Source: Mucilaginibacter geliditolerans
Lineage (GTDB): Bacteria > Bacteroidota > Bacteroidia > Sphingobacteriales > Sphingobacteriaceae
NCBI RefSeq assembly: GCF_014200495.1
Contig: NZ_JACHBY010000001.1
Span: 1,178,001-1,242,000, forward strand
Length of the DNA: 64,000 bases
Reading direction: 5' to 3'
Position 1 is the stretch's first letter. Every line of letters begins with the position of its first letter. A program made the position numbers and the translations under genes. The notes under the pieces were generated by a model. That model was not told the origin of the DNA. It did no database searches and worked only from the letters and a program-made list of their open reading frames with translations. Positions 41,158-49,905 of this stretch are shown piece after piece.

Positions 41158-42321
41158 TTAAACGAAACTGCCGCTTATCTTGCGGCCTACGGCGAAAACA
41201 GTCGCGGCGCCACGGCTCGCGCTTGAGGTAGCGGAGGTAATGCCAGAGGTAGAAATAATCCAGGTCGAGATGCTGGGCACCGTGAACATACAGATCGCTC
41301 CTATCAGGAACGTGATGATGACCGTTCCGAAAGAAAGAATGCCATTACCGGCGAACCATGCCAGTTTTTCCAAATTGGCGTTTGTTCCGTTCTGCCCTAC
41401 CAATACCTGATAGCGGCTGATCTCTGATTGCATGCCATATTCCTGCATTAAAGCGCAGAGGTACATAATCAGGTAACCGATACCAGAATAAAGATTGACG
41501 GAAACAAATCTTGCTACCCAGGTGCTGAAACTGTCACGAAAGGAAGGCAGAATACTGCAGGCAACAGAGAACGGCCCCAGGATAACCAGTATGGAGGAAT
41601 AGATGATCTGGATCATAAATAGTACATATACAGCTATCCTCAATATCAATATGGCCAGAAATTCCAAAAGCTGGGTCACCAACAATTGCATCCCTACCTT
41701 TAGCCGGTTCTTTAATTCCAACAAAGGGGAAACGACATCAGAAATGCCCTGTTTAACCGTACTGGTTACCGAGTCCCAGGCCTGTCCATACCAGGTATCA
41801 CTTTCCTTTTCGGCCACTTCAGTCTGCGCCTGGTAGGTGATCAGTGAATTAGCAACTGCCAGCATCAGGTTGGCACGCTGGAAACGCAAGCCTTCCACAT
41901 TTTGCTGTTCGCTTTCAAACATTTGATAGGTCTGCGCTTCTACCAGGTCGGTCGGATAGGCAACAATCTTGACGAACGCGCCCCACCAGATAATGATCAT
42001 GGCGAGACCAAATGGCCGTAATAAAGGCATGACCTCCATTTTTTTGTCCCCCACCATCATCTCATAGCTTTTTATGGCGAAAAAGATGATCATGAAGATA
42101 GCGGCCAGGGCCTGGGCGTCCGTGATAAATAAGCTGAAGTGCGACCAGATGGATTGTTTCAAACCACCTAGAAAGGTCATCATGCCCGATTCATAGATGC
42201 CATCACCCTGAAGGAATTCAACCGATTGTTTATTATTGGCTGTATCGATGGTATTCTGGGCGTAGCCCGCCGATGCAAAAATCAGGACGGGCAGGGATAA
42301 CAAAAAGGTTTTCTTTCTCAT
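41158..42321 (-). CDS. traJ: Conjugative transposon protein TraJ (VirB6-like)
   Basis: A signal peptide (ending SAGYAQ) and five or more membrane segments: LAAIFMIIFFAIKSYEMM, LAMIIIWWGAFVKIVAYP, LEFLAILILRIAVYVLF, and TVIITFLIGAICMFTVPSI near the C-terminus. The loop QTYQMFESEQQNVEGLRFQ and the GPFSVACSILPSFRDSFSTW segment are typical of TraJ. It forms the inner-membrane channel. The length is 387 residues. It follows the 259-residue gene with a 3-base gap. Confidence 0.9.
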   Translation of the reverse strand: MRKKTFLLSLPVLIFASAGYAQNTIDTANNKQSVEFLQGDGIYESGMMTFLGGLKQSIWSHFSLFITDAQALAAIFMIIFFAIKSYEMMVGDKKMEVMPLLRPFGLAMIIIWWGAFVKIVAYPTDLVEAQTYQMFESEQQNVEGLRFQRANLMLAVANSLITYQAQTEVAEKESDTWYGQAWDSVTSTVKQGISDVVSPLLELKNRLKVGMQLLVTQLLEFLAILILRIAVYVLFMIQIIYSSILVILGPFSVACSILPSFRDSFSTWVARFVSVNLYSGIGYLIMYLCALMQEYGMQSEISRYQVLVGQNGTNANLEKLAWFAGNGILSFGTVIITFLIGAICMFTVPSISTWIISTSGITSATSSASRGAATVFAVGRKISGSFV

Positions 42322-42324
42322 AAA

Positions 42325-43104
42325 TTAATAGTTTGCGTGTGCGAGTACCTTGTTAGCGATCTGTATGTCCGAATGGGGCGTCCAAAGGCCGGGATTGACT
42401 GAACCGGATTTGAGGAGCTGTTGCTGGGCAGTCATTTGAAGATCTTTTTGGGCGGCGGAGATGCGGATATTCCATACACCCGCAAGCCGCTGATATTCTT
42501 TCAGCATCCGGTAGTAAGCCATGATCCGCGAACCCCTGTCCATATCAGTCGTCCGGGCGGCATTCAGCCGCTGTTTTAACATCCCTAATTCGTTGGTGTA
42601 CCAGCTGTAGGTACCCTCACTCAGCAGCTTTGCGCTGACCTGTGGCGGTAACGAACCTAAAAGCGATGTCGCCGAGTAATTCAGCAGCGGCTGGAATTGC
42701 TGGTTATAATACAGCAGCCATAGCGGATCAGCGTCCGATAGCAAACCAGATTGGCTGGCAAGCTGTGACAACGCAGTATTGCGAACAGTATCGGACTGTA
42801 GTTTATACTTCCCATCTATGGAATTCTGCGTGGCGACCAGCGCCAGCCGTTGTGTCTGGGGACCGGTCGCGGACAATGGCCGCAAATCTGTTTGATGGTA
42901 ATTGGGATCAAAGAGCCCCCAAACGAGCCAGTAATATGGATTGGTGTCCAGGAATCCGGCTTTGGGATAAAAATCATTTTGGTTCCATTGCGCATAAACC
43001 ATTCGCTGGTTTTGGTTCTCTATTGCTTTGTCCTGTACAAGCTCCTGCGCATGCAGCGCGGAAATATAGAAAGACACCGTAAAAAGGATTGCTAATTTTT
43101 TCAT
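42325..43104 (-). CDS. Exported protein of the transfer operon, unassigned
   Basis: A signal peptide (residues 1-19, ending SALHAQE) precedes a 240-residue periplasmic protein rich in Gln, Leu, Asn, Tyr and Trp (NPYYWLVWGLFDPNYHQTDL). A helical second half contains MLKEYQRLAGVWNIRISAAQ. It lies between three related exported proteins and TraJ. By position it may assist assembly of the channel; I do not recognise a domain. The start lies 58 bases after the previous stop. Confidence 0.75.
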   Translation of the reverse strand: MKKLAILFTVSFYISALHAQELVQDKAIENQNQRMVYAQWNQNDFYPKAGFLDTNPYYWLVWGLFDPNYHQTDLRPLSATGPQTQRLALVATQNSIDGKYKLQSDTVRNTALSQLASQSGLLSDADPLWLLYYNQQFQPLLNYSATSLLGSLPPQVSAKLLSEGTYSWYTNELGMLKQRLNAARTTDMDRGSRIMAYYRMLKEYQRLAGVWNIRISAAQKDLQMTAQQQLLKSGSVNPGLWTPHSDIQIANKVLAHANY

Positions 43105-43162
43105 CGTGTTAAGTGATTTAATTGGTGAAGAGGCTGTAGCCCGATTATATCGGATGAGGGCC

Positions 43163-43828
43163 TCATTGTTTCAGGTATTCGGCGTTATCAACGATCCGAT
43201 TGGCGAGGGACAAGTCGCGGTTGATCCATGCCTGGAATGGGTTTAGCGATGCAATTATGCCGTGTTCCTTTGCCCAATACATGGCACGGTAAGCGCCATA
43301 GGCCAGGCCGTCAATGACCTGGAGCTGCATGGTTACTTTGCGCAATAACTGATCGCGGCTATTATAGTCCGCCAACACATTATCGCCTTCTTTCAGCACA
43401 TAACCGGATACGTCGTTGACGAGGGCTACCGCGCGTACCTGCATTTGTTGTTGGATTTGCTGCGCGAAAAGCAACAATTCAGGCTGGGCTTTCGCCATGA
43501 TCAGGCATTGGTTAAGGTAGTTCATCATATCGGCAATGATGACGGACAGGTTTTTAACGGCCAGGCCGTCTTTCAGGGCCGAGTTCACATTGGCCAAACC
43601 ATTGTAAATCATGGTTTGTGCCAGCACAACCGAACTCATATTCGTATTCATGGTATTCAGGTTGTTATTGATCTGGCCCAGGTATTTGTTGTGCGTATTT
43701 TCCGCGCCGCTGCGCATGCCGCTGTTAACTACTACCGATTCGAAATAAGACTGGTCGAAAACGTATTCCTGGGCTAAGGCCGGAAATGTCAGGCATAGCA
43801 CTAAAAGCAGCAAAAGCGTTATTTTCAT
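43163..43828 (-). CDS. Exported VirB5/TraI-like protein, paralogue 3 of 3
   Basis: A signal peptide (residues 1-19, ending PALAQE) leads into a helical protein of about 200 residues. The C-terminal motif LNPFQAWINRDLSLANRIVDN-type ends in AEYLKQ. The preceding segment DGLAYGAYRAMYWAKEHGII matches RGIAYGMGRAMYWAKMNGIF of the gene at 44484. The three genes 43163, 43828 and 44484 are tandem duplicates. The location before TraJ matches the place of TraI/DUF4141 in CTnDOT-type elements. It shares a one-base junction with its neighbour. Confidence 0.78.
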   Translation of the reverse strand: MKITLLLLLVLCLTFPALAQEYVFDQSYFESVVVNSGMRSGAENTHNKYLGQINNNLNTMNTNMSSVVLAQTMIYNGLANVNSALKDGLAVKNLSVIIADMMNYLNQCLIMAKAQPELLLFAQQIQQQMQVRAVALVNDVSGYVLKEGDNVLADYNSRDQLLRKVTMQLQVIDGLAYGAYRAMYWAKEHGIIASLNPFQAWINRDLSLANRIVDNAEYLKQ

Positions 43829-44487
43829 TATTTTAAGTATTTAGTATTTGAAATGATGTTTTTAGCCATGCCGACGTCGGCATCGATCCAGGCCTGGAAA
43901 GGATTCAGCGCTTTGAGTACAGCAGCAACATTTGAATACTGCAAGAGATTAAGCATATTACCTGACAGTTCCTGTATCACGCTGAGCTGCTGAATGACAT
44001 CATCAAACAGCAATTTCCTGTCCGAAGCTTTCATCTGGTTGACATCACCGATGGATAAAACCAGGCCTGCCACATAGCCCGAGAGCGCTTCCGCCTTTTC
44101 GACGAATTCGATCTCGGTTTGGTAGCCGAGGATGGCAACTGCCGGGTTCTTTTCCACTTGCTGGACGATAAGGCCCTGGTAGGTGACAATCTGTTTGACC
44201 ATCGGTTCTACTTGTAAACCGATGTCCGCAACAGTGATCAGGGTACCTAAAGTATTGTACCGCTGCTGTAACGTGCGGTACATATTTTTCAATTTGCTCA
44301 ATAGTGTGAGGTTAGCCTGTTCGTTTGCCGTGTTCACAGCCTGTTGATTTTTCGCCTTTACCTGCGCGGTGTGTTCATCCTTTGACGCATCGATCAGCTG
44401 GTGCATACCGACGACATCAATTGTTTGCTGTTGCCCGCGAACGGATAAGCTGACACTGACGGCAAGTATGAATAAGATATATCTCAT
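43828..44487 (-). CDS. Exported VirB5/TraI-like protein, paralogue 2 of 3 (divergent)
   Basis: A signal peptide (residues 1-18, ending VRGQQ) and a helical body with VKAKNQQAVNTANEQANL and LKNMYRTLQQRYNTLGTLI. The C-terminal motif ALNPFQAWIDADVGMAKNI with final NTKYLK is shared with both neighbours, but the AYGxxRAMYWAK segment is missing, so it is the most divergent member. It overlaps the upstream paralogue by 4 bases and abuts the downstream one. Confidence 0.76.
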   Translation of the reverse strand: MRYILFILAVSVSLSVRGQQQTIDVVGMHQLIDASKDEHTAQVKAKNQQAVNTANEQANLTLLSKLKNMYRTLQQRYNTLGTLITVADIGLQVEPMVKQIVTYQGLIVQQVEKNPAVAILGYQTEIEFVEKAEALSGYVAGLVLSIGDVNQMKASDRKLLFDDVIQQLSVIQELSGNMLNLLQYSNVAAVLKALNPFQAWIDADVGMAKNIISNTKYLK

Positions 44488-45158
44488 TGCTTCAGGTATT
44501 TAGCGTTATTGATTACATCATTGGCAATACGGCTATCTTCGTTTACCCATGTCGACCACGGGTTTAATGAGCGGAAGATGCCATTCATTTTAGCCCAGTA
44601 CATGGCACGTCCCATGCCATAGGCGATCCCCCGGAGGATATGCAGTTCCGAGGCGATATGGTTGAGCAGCTTTCCGCGTTCGCCGGAATCCATGAGGTTG
44701 GCGTTTCCGCCTTTGAGCACGAATGCGCTGACGTCCGCGGAGAGCGCGACCGCCCTGCTTTCAAACTCGCGTGCGCCCTGTTCCGCAAAAAGCAAGAGTA
44801 CCGGGTCGGACTGCGCATAGGAAATGGCCTGGTCTACGTCCGAAACAATGTCGCTGCCGCATTCGGCGATATCTTTGATGGTATAAAGGTTGGAAATAAC
44901 TGAAGCCACCTGGCTTAAGCCTTTATAGATATCGTTTTGCAGGGTATTGGCGATGGTTAACTGACTGGTAACAGCCAGCTGGCCTTTGGAAATAAGACTC
45001 AGGTTGTTGTTGGTCGTGTTCATCTGACTGTTGATGACGCCCGCGCTGACTAAAATGGCCGCGGAAGTGGTGGGATCGACCACCAATTCCTGTGCCCTCG
45101 CCTGCTGCATCAGCATGATGAGCAATGGCAGAAAAGTGATTATTCTGAGTTTTAACAT
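44484..45158 (-). CDS. Exported VirB5/TraI-like protein, paralogue 1 of 3
   Basis: A signal peptide (residues 1-22, ending ARAQE) precedes SAAILVSAGVINSQMNTTNNNLS, a helical middle, and RAMYWAKMNGIFRSLNPWSTWVNEDSRIAND in pattern with a final NAKYLKQ. It resembles the gene at 43163 most closely, including the QExV(V/F)D start of the mature protein. A role as pilus tip or channel-gating component like VirB5 is inferred from operon position. It starts 10 bases after the TraG stop. Confidence 0.78.
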   Translation of the reverse strand: MLKLRIITFLPLLIMLMQQARAQELVVDPTTSAAILVSAGVINSQMNTTNNNLSLISKGQLAVTSQLTIANTLQNDIYKGLSQVASVISNLYTIKDIAECGSDIVSDVDQAISYAQSDPVLLLFAEQGAREFESRAVALSADVSAFVLKGGNANLMDSGERGKLLNHIASELHILRGIAYGMGRAMYWAKMNGIFRSLNPWSTWVNEDSRIANDVINNAKYLKQ

Positions 45159-45168
45159 AAAAGAAAAG

Positions 45169-47619
45169 TTAATTGGTTAATGGTTCACCGGCTTCATTGA
45201 TGATCCGGACAAATTCACCGAGCGATTTACCGCTGGTTTGCAGGTTCTTGATAAAGGCGTCCAGGCCTTGCGGATAAGAGCCGTACCGCCTGGTATAAAT
45301 TTCAACGGCAGATTTTTCCGGTTTTTCCGTCGAAAATGTCAAATACTGCGCAAGCGCCACTTCTACCCCATACACCTCGCCGACCGCGCCCCTGCGGATA
45401 TAGACTTCCTTAAAGCGACCACGGTTTTCTTTGTTCTCTAATTGATTGATGGTAAAGATCTTTTTGCGCTCGGTCTCGGTAATTGAAAGCAAAGCTGAAA
45501 TTTCCTTGTAATTATCTTTAAATTTTGTTTGGTCGAGTAAGATCACCGTATCGGTATTGCTGATGAGGCTGTCCTTTAAGGTAGGATTGCCCAGCATGTC
45601 ATTGAGTTCCTGCGTAACCGGGATCAGCTCTCCCCAAAACTTGCGTACCGTTTTTACCAGATACAATAAGAATCCAGCCATAACAGGCGAGGTCAGCGCA
45701 CGCCAGGCCTCTTCCAGTATCAGCGCCTTGCGTTGCTGCTTGCGGTGGCGCATTTTCTGGATGAATACATCCATAATAATGAGCGTCACGATTGGGAACA
45801 AAATTTTGTTCCCCTGCAAATTGTCAATTTCATAGACTATAAAGCGTTCTCCGAACAGCGATTCGTCGGCCGCCTCGTTCAGGATCGATCCATAATCGCC
45901 GCCCCTGTAAAACTTTTTCAGCACAAAACGAAACTCTTCCAGATCAAAAGGAATTTTTTCAGCCTGCTTAATTTCGGGTACTTTCTGAAGGGCAAAATCG
46001 TAAAAGGTATTAAAGGACAAATCACTTACGCCGTTCCCGTTAAAATAACAATGGTAATAAGCACTGATCACCTGGGCAATGACATCGCGCTCCACCGTAG
46101 AAAATGAACCATCCGCCCCTTTCCATAATAGCGCGATCAATGTGACCAGGAAATCTTTTTTTTCGATATTGTACTCCTCTTCCGTTACCTGGAACGGGTT
46201 CATCGTGATCGGCTTGTCATCGCTGTAAGTGATGTATTTGCCTTTATAATAAGTGCAAAGCCCGGAATAGGAATGCCCGACATCGACAATGACGACATCC
46301 ATATTGTACAGCATATACTGCTCTACCAGGGCGTTCATAAAGAATGATTTACCGGAGCCACTGGGACCCAAAATAAATTTATTACGGTTATTAATGCGCC
46401 CGTTGCGCATCGGCAAATCCGCCGGGTCAATGGATACCGGAATTCCCTGCCGGTCAGTAAACCGGATCAGAAAATCGCTTTGCTCATCCTTCGGCAGCGA
46501 CTCTTTAAAAACGAAACAAAGCGCCGCATCGCAGGTGGTCAGGAACCAATCATATTTTTTCAGTTCCACCGCATTGCCAGGCAATGCCGTCCTGAACAGT
46601 TCCAGCTGATTGTAAGAATTTTTGTTGGCAATGATACCGAGCCCAAATAGTGAGCTTTCAATAAAGTTGGATGCCTTTTGAATTTCAGTTTTAGGCGCGG
46701 CGATGATGATATTAAAGTGGCAATTGACCAGCAGCTGGTTTTCCCTGGCCACATCGGTCAGCAACTGATCGATGTCTTCGACACAGGTGGTATTGGCAGG
46801 ATCAGGGATACCTGAATGCCTTTTTTTCTTCAGTTCCAGCTTTCGCAGCGTGGCGGTCTGGCCTGGTATTTCAATCACCTGGTTATAGACGATGCAATCG
46901 CAACCCGGCACTTTAAGCAGGAAAGAAAGAAAATCCACAGGGAAACCTTTCAGCGTATCTTTTTCATTCCATTCCATATGGCTACCGACTTCGGAAGGCA
47001 GGTCGATACTGTCGATATTGATGAGGCAGATGCTCCGGATGGCCCGGTCGCCCAATTGCAATTCGGTTTCCAGCGGCAGGATATTGTCCAGCGTAATGGC
47101 TTCACTGCTGAAGTTCATGCTGAGCGTTTGCATGATCAGCTTGTTGATCTGCTTTTCATCAAGCATGCCTGGCCTCATCCCGGCAGCCTGAAAAATATCA
47201 ATTATTTTAGAGATGGATTGCCGGAAATCACGGAGGGCCCTGGCATTATAAACATAGAAAGCTCCCCGTTTTACCTGCCGGGTGATGACCAGGAAGGTTT
47301 CAATTTTCACATAGATACGGCCTGCAAAATGTTCGTTATATTTTTGCTGCAAAAATTCAGCGGCAGGTTGGTAAGGATAAACGGCTTTACTAAAGACATC
47401 CAGCTTTTGCAGGATATAGCCATCTCCGAGCAATTTGACCACGTTGATCAGGATGTTATGGTAATCGTCATAAGCTTCAGGCGAAGCCCCATACTGTACG
47501 ACCGGGTTGGTGATAGCGATTACAGCTGAGAAGTCACCTTCGGCACCGTATAGGATGTCCAGGTCAGCGTCGGCGGCAATGCCGACATACGGCAGTTTAA
47601 ATTCTGTTTTCGCGGCCAT
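45169..47619 (-). CDS. traG: TraG family conjugation ATPase (VirB4-like)
   Basis: The start is placed at MAAKTEFKLPYVGI, 57 codons inside the longest frame, because the upstream part is out of keeping with the family and overlaps TraF in another frame. The N-terminal 380 residues form the VirB4-like domain. Walker A is GPSGSGKS (418-425) and Walker B ALILEEAW (632-639). QELNDMLGNP and LLDQTKFKDNY are further typical segments. It energises assembly of the transfer channel. Its start overlaps the TraF end by 23 bases. Confidence 0.92.
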   Translation of the reverse strand: MAAKTEFKLPYVGIAADADLDILYGAEGDFSAVIAITNPVVQYGASPEAYDDYHNILINVVKLLGDGYILQKLDVFSKAVYPYQPAAEFLQQKYNEHFAGRIYVKIETFLVITRQVKRGAFYVYNARALRDFRQSISKIIDIFQAAGMRPGMLDEKQINKLIMQTLSMNFSSEAITLDNILPLETELQLGDRAIRSICLINIDSIDLPSEVGSHMEWNEKDTLKGFPVDFLSFLLKVPGCDCIVYNQVIEIPGQTATLRKLELKKKRHSGIPDPANTTCVEDIDQLLTDVARENQLLVNCHFNIIIAAPKTEIQKASNFIESSLFGLGIIANKNSYNQLELFRTALPGNAVELKKYDWFLTTCDAALCFVFKESLPKDEQSDFLIRFTDRQGIPVSIDPADLPMRNGRINNRNKFILGPSGSGKSFFMNALVEQYMLYNMDVVIVDVGHSYSGLCTYYKGKYITYSDDKPITMNPFQVTEEEYNIEKKDFLVTLIALLWKGADGSFSTVERDVIAQVISAYYHCYFNGNGVSDLSFNTFYDFALQKVPEIKQAEKIPFDLEEFRFVLKKFYRGGDYGSILNEAADESLFGERFIVYEIDNLQGNKILFPIVTLIIMDVFIQKMRHRKQQRKALILEEAWRALTSPVMAGFLLYLVKTVRKFWGELIPVTQELNDMLGNPTLKDSLISNTDTVILLDQTKFKDNYKEISALLSITETERKKIFTINQLENKENRGRFKEVYIRRGAVGEVYGVEVALAQYLTFSTEKPEKSAVEIYTRRYGSYPQGLDAFIKNLQTSGKSLGEFVRIINEAGEPLTN

Positions 47620-47905
47620 AGGATTTGATTTTTTTGAGGTTAGCAGGGTGAATAAGCACCATACGGGAGCGGGATTTGTTATGCAGGCCCTTTTTTTGTT
47701 TACCGGCGAGATAAAGCAGGCCGCCGGTGATGCTGCCTGCAAGCACCACTGCGCCGAGCCACATATTGACCAGGGACATGGTAAGCGCACCTAGGACAAG
47801 TCCGCCGAGCAGGATGCCCACGCCCCAATAGATGTATTTGCCCTGGAAGCCTTTGAATACAAGGGGCTTCTGGAGCCCCTTGTAAACAGCAAAACGCTTC
47901 GCCAT
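47597..47905 (-). CDS. traF: TraF, DUF4133 (VirB3-like)
   Basis: A 102-residue protein with the DUF4133 pattern: AVYKGLQKPLVFKGFQGKYIYW, two adjacent membrane segments (about residues 25-68) and a basic C-terminal tail (RSRMVLIHPANLKKIKS). It is an inner-membrane part of the channel that works with TraG. The gene shares a one-base junction with TraE and overlaps TraG. Confidence 0.9.
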   Translation of the reverse strand: MAKRFAVYKGLQKPLVFKGFQGKYIYWGVGILLGGLVLGALTMSLVNMWLGAVVLAGSITGGLLYLAGKQKKGLHNKSRSRMVLIHPANLKKIKSYGRENRI

Positions 47906-48219
47906 TAGGTCAACCCGAAGAAAGCTTTAATGATAAGCGCGGAGACTACTAAAAAGACGCAGGAACCTCCCCAACCCATAATCTCTTTGTTGATATCCTG
48001 GTCGCCGCTGTTCCATTTGGAGTATACGCGGATGGCGCCGACGATACCGATAATGCCGCCGATGACCAGGGCAATATTACTGGCCGGATCGACATAGGTT
48101 TTAAGTGTTGAGGTTGCGGTGTTCAGACCGGTTACGCCGCTTTGAGCGAAAATCAGCTCGTTAATACAAAGTGAAAGGACCGCGGTCAGGGCCCACATTT
48201 TTTTGATCTTGGAATTCAT
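47905..48219 (-). CDS. traE: TraE, DUF4134 (VirB2-like), copy 1
   Basis: A signal-like N-terminus (residues 1-25, ending LIFAQ) and two membrane segments: NIALVIGGIIGIVGAIRVY and GGSCVFLVVSALIIKAFFG, with KWNSGDQDINKEIMGW between them. This is the DUF4134 family, the pilin-like or channel subunit encoded before DUF4133. A second DUF4134 gene lies directly upstream at 48307, separated by an intrinsic terminator and an 18-base direct repeat. Confidence 0.9.
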   Translation of the reverse strand: MNSKIKKMWALTAVLSLCINELIFAQSGVTGLNTATSTLKTYVDPASNIALVIGGIIGIVGAIRVYSKWNSGDQDINKEIMGWGGSCVFLVVSALIIKAFFGLT

Positions 48220-48224
48220 TTAAA

Positions 48225-48305
48225 GGGGTATTAAATTTTTTGAAAAAAAGAAAGCGGCCCGTTTCTGGTACCGCTTTCCTGTTATTTGGGGTATTAAATT
48301 TTTTG
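48225..48305. repeat. 18-base exact direct repeat flanking the traE intergenic region
   Basis: GGGGTATTAAATTTTTTG occurs at 48225-48242 and again at 48288-48305, 63 bases apart. One copy lies just upstream of traE copy 1, the other overlaps the end of traE copy 2. The repeat probably marks the duplication that produced the two genes. Recombination between copies would remove the terminator between them. Confidence 0.8.
48242..48278 (-). terminator. Intrinsic terminator inside the transfer operon
   Basis: GAAAGCGG (48250-48257) pairs with CCGCTTTC (48271-48278), and the minus strand continues with TTTCTTTTTTTC. It lies between the two DUF4134 genes and could lower or regulate expression of traE-traG and everything downstream. 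Confidence 0.72.
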
Positions 48306-48306
48306 C

Positions 48307-48612
48307 TTAGATGCCGAAGACAGCCCTTACAAAGGCACCGGCCAGCACCATAAAAATTGCTGCAAAAAACCAGGCAGCGATCTCCATATCTATGCGTGGC
48401 TTGCCTAACTGCCAGTTGTAATAAACGCGCACAGCGCCGCCTATAGCCAGCAAGCCTGCTAAAACCAGGCTGCAATCCTGTGCTGAGAAAAATGATTGGG
48501 TAAGGGACTGCTGCGCCTGCTGCATTTCGTCGAGGCCGGGTTGCGCGTGGCAATAAAAGGAACTAACGGACGAAAGCACGAGCATTAGCAGTACTTTCCT
48601 ATGTATCTTCAT
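48307..48612 (-). CDS. DUF4134 protein, copy 2 (TraE paralogue)
   Basis: A signal peptide (ending CHAQ) and two membrane segments: SLVLAGLLAIGGAVRVYYNW and WFFAAIFMVLAGAFVRAVFG, with LGKPRIDMEIAAW between. The arrangement mirrors TraE copy 1, with similar GGAxRVYxxW and FxxxxFG segments. It lies upstream of the terminator, so it is likely made in larger amounts than copy 1. It starts 3 bases after the stop of the preceding gene. Confidence 0.82.
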   Translation of the reverse strand: MKIHRKVLLMLVLSSVSSFYCHAQPGLDEMQQAQQSLTQSFFSAQDCSLVLAGLLAIGGAVRVYYNWQLGKPRIDMEIAAWFFAAIFMVLAGAFVRAVFGI

Positions 48613-48615
48613 GGC

Positions 48616-48924
48616 TTAAAAACTAACTTCTTTGATATAAACTATCGCCTCCTTTCTCGCCAGGCTGAAGACGTCCTTCAGCACCACACCTCCGGAGGCG
48701 ATCATCTCGGGTGCATTTTTCGGCTGTCCGCCAGCCGACGCCTTCTGGTTCTCCAACAGGGCCGCCGCGTCGTGGGGCGTAACCTGTTCGGAAAAAGTAA
48801 GCGCATTGGTTGCGCTTTTTGCATTTTGCGGTGTTGTCATTTTAAAGTTGTCCCAGAGGACAAGCGCCAGGTAATAGAGCGTGTAAGTGCCGCCCAACCA
48901 TAGTAAAAAATGTATCCAGTTCAT
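48616..48924 (-). CDS. Single-pass membrane protein of the transfer operon
   Basis: One N-terminal membrane segment (IHFLLWLGGTYTLYYLALVLW) is followed by a hydrophilic region with an Ala/Gln/Lys-rich middle (PHDAAALLENQKASAGGQPK). The 102 residues show no known domain. It overlaps the upstream gene by 4 bases and lies 3 bases before DUF4134 copy 2. Bacteroidetes elements often have small membrane proteins here (TraD position); that name is not supported by sequence. Confidence 0.72.
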   Translation of the reverse strand: MNWIHFLLWLGGTYTLYYLALVLWDNFKMTTPQNAKSATNALTFSEQVTPHDAAALLENQKASAGGQPKNAPEMIASGGVVLKDVFSLARKEAIVYIKEVSF

Positions 48925-49259
48925 ATTTCTAATTTTTGCAGGTATTGTTTGACAATGGTTTTGATTTCCGGGTGCTGTTCAATGAATTGTTCTACAGCAT
49001 AGCCAACGACCTTATTTACCTCGATGCCTGTTGCCATTTTAAAATGATGAAGCAGGTGTGCGGTCGGATTTTTAAAGCGCGTATGAACCATACTTTTGTG
49101 GTCGGCAAGATCATGGGCGCGCAGCTGTTCCAATATGGGCGGCAGCGGTTGGGACTTTGTCGTTCTCACTTTCGGGGATTTGGTGGTTTCTTCGGGCTGC
49201 GCGTCCGTGCCGGAAATCTTATTGCGGAGCTGATCGGCCAGCGATTTGATCTCACTCAT
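48921..49259 (-). CDS. Small DNA-binding-like protein at the TraB/TraC position
   Basis: The first 50 residues are charged and probably disordered (TDAQPEETTKSPKVRTTK). The second half, MVHTRFKNPTAHLLHHFKMA then EVNKVVGYAVEQFIEQHPE, has the beta-helix-helix pattern of ribbon-helix-helix proteins. It overlaps the ParA-like gene by 8 bases, which suggests a ParB-like or centromere-binding partner. The residues do not let me assign a family. Confidence 0.7.
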   Translation of the reverse strand: MSEIKSLADQLRNKISGTDAQPEETTKSPKVRTTKSQPLPPILEQLRAHDLADHKSMVHTRFKNPTAHLLHHFKMATGIEVNKVVGYAVEQFIEQHPEIKTIVKQYLQKLEI

Positions 49260-49887
49260 CAGGTGTAAGTTTTAAATATTGTTTATATAGCGCGTCAAAC
49301 ACGGGCCGTACGACCGGGAACACTGCCAGGGGTGTCTGAAAGGTGCTTGTCCGTTGAAAATCAATACGGTCGGGTATGGCCTGCAGCACAGGGCCAAATT
49401 TACTGAGCTGCTCATTGACATCCACCTGCGTATCATATTTGACATTCGCCTTGACACGGTTTGGAATAAATAATAACCGGCAATCCGGGCTAACCTTTTT
49501 CAGTACAACTGAAAAAAGCACCGTGGACTCAAAGCTGAATTCATCATAGGCAAAAGGGCAAATGACCAGTTCGGCAGCTTTAAATACCGGCAATAAGCCG
49601 TCATCATCAAGCTTACCGGGCAGGTCGATCAGGATCAGCGCCTGGCTGTCTGTTTTCATGACTTCCAGTAAATCCGGAAAGTCTTCTAGCGCGGCTTTTA
49701 CGACTTCGTACGGTTCTTCATTTTCAAGCACTTTTGCTTTTTCAAATTTTTGGGACAACGATTCCTGGTAGTCCATGTCGATCACAGTGACCGTTCTTTT
49801 TTTGACGAGTGTCAGGTAATTGGCCAGCAGTAAAGTGAGTGTACTTTTCCCGGCACCACCTTTTTGGTTTCCAATAATAATGATCAT
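49252..49887 (-). CDS. ParA-family ATPase (TraA-like)
   Basis: The deviant Walker A motif KGGAGKST lies at residues 9-16, TVIDMDYQESLSQKF at 35-49 and LILIDLPGKLDDDGL near 83. These are the hallmarks of ParA/MinD ATPases that position DNA or protein complexes. In CTnDOT-type elements the first tra gene, traA, is such an ATPase. Length of 211 residues is normal. It lies 18 bases after the relaxase gene. Confidence 0.87.
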   Translation of the reverse strand: MIIIIGNQKGGAGKSTLTLLLANYLTLVKKRTVTVIDMDYQESLSQKFEKAKVLENEEPYEVVKAALEDFPDLLEVMKTDSQALILIDLPGKLDDDGLLPVFKAAELVICPFAYDEFSFESTVLFSVVLKKVSPDCRLLFIPNRVKANVKYDTQVDVNEQLSKFGPVLQAIPDRIDFQRTSTFQTPLAVFPVVRPVFDALYKQYLKLTPDE

Positions 49888-49905
49888 ATAAAATGTTTTT
49901 TTGAG

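Noticed and set aside
47620..47790. Longer N-terminus for the TraG ATPase (start at 47790)
   Set aside because: The extra 57 residues are Cys/Pro-rich, unlike the family, and overlap TraF in another frame; the start MAAKTEFKLP at 47619 fits relatives.
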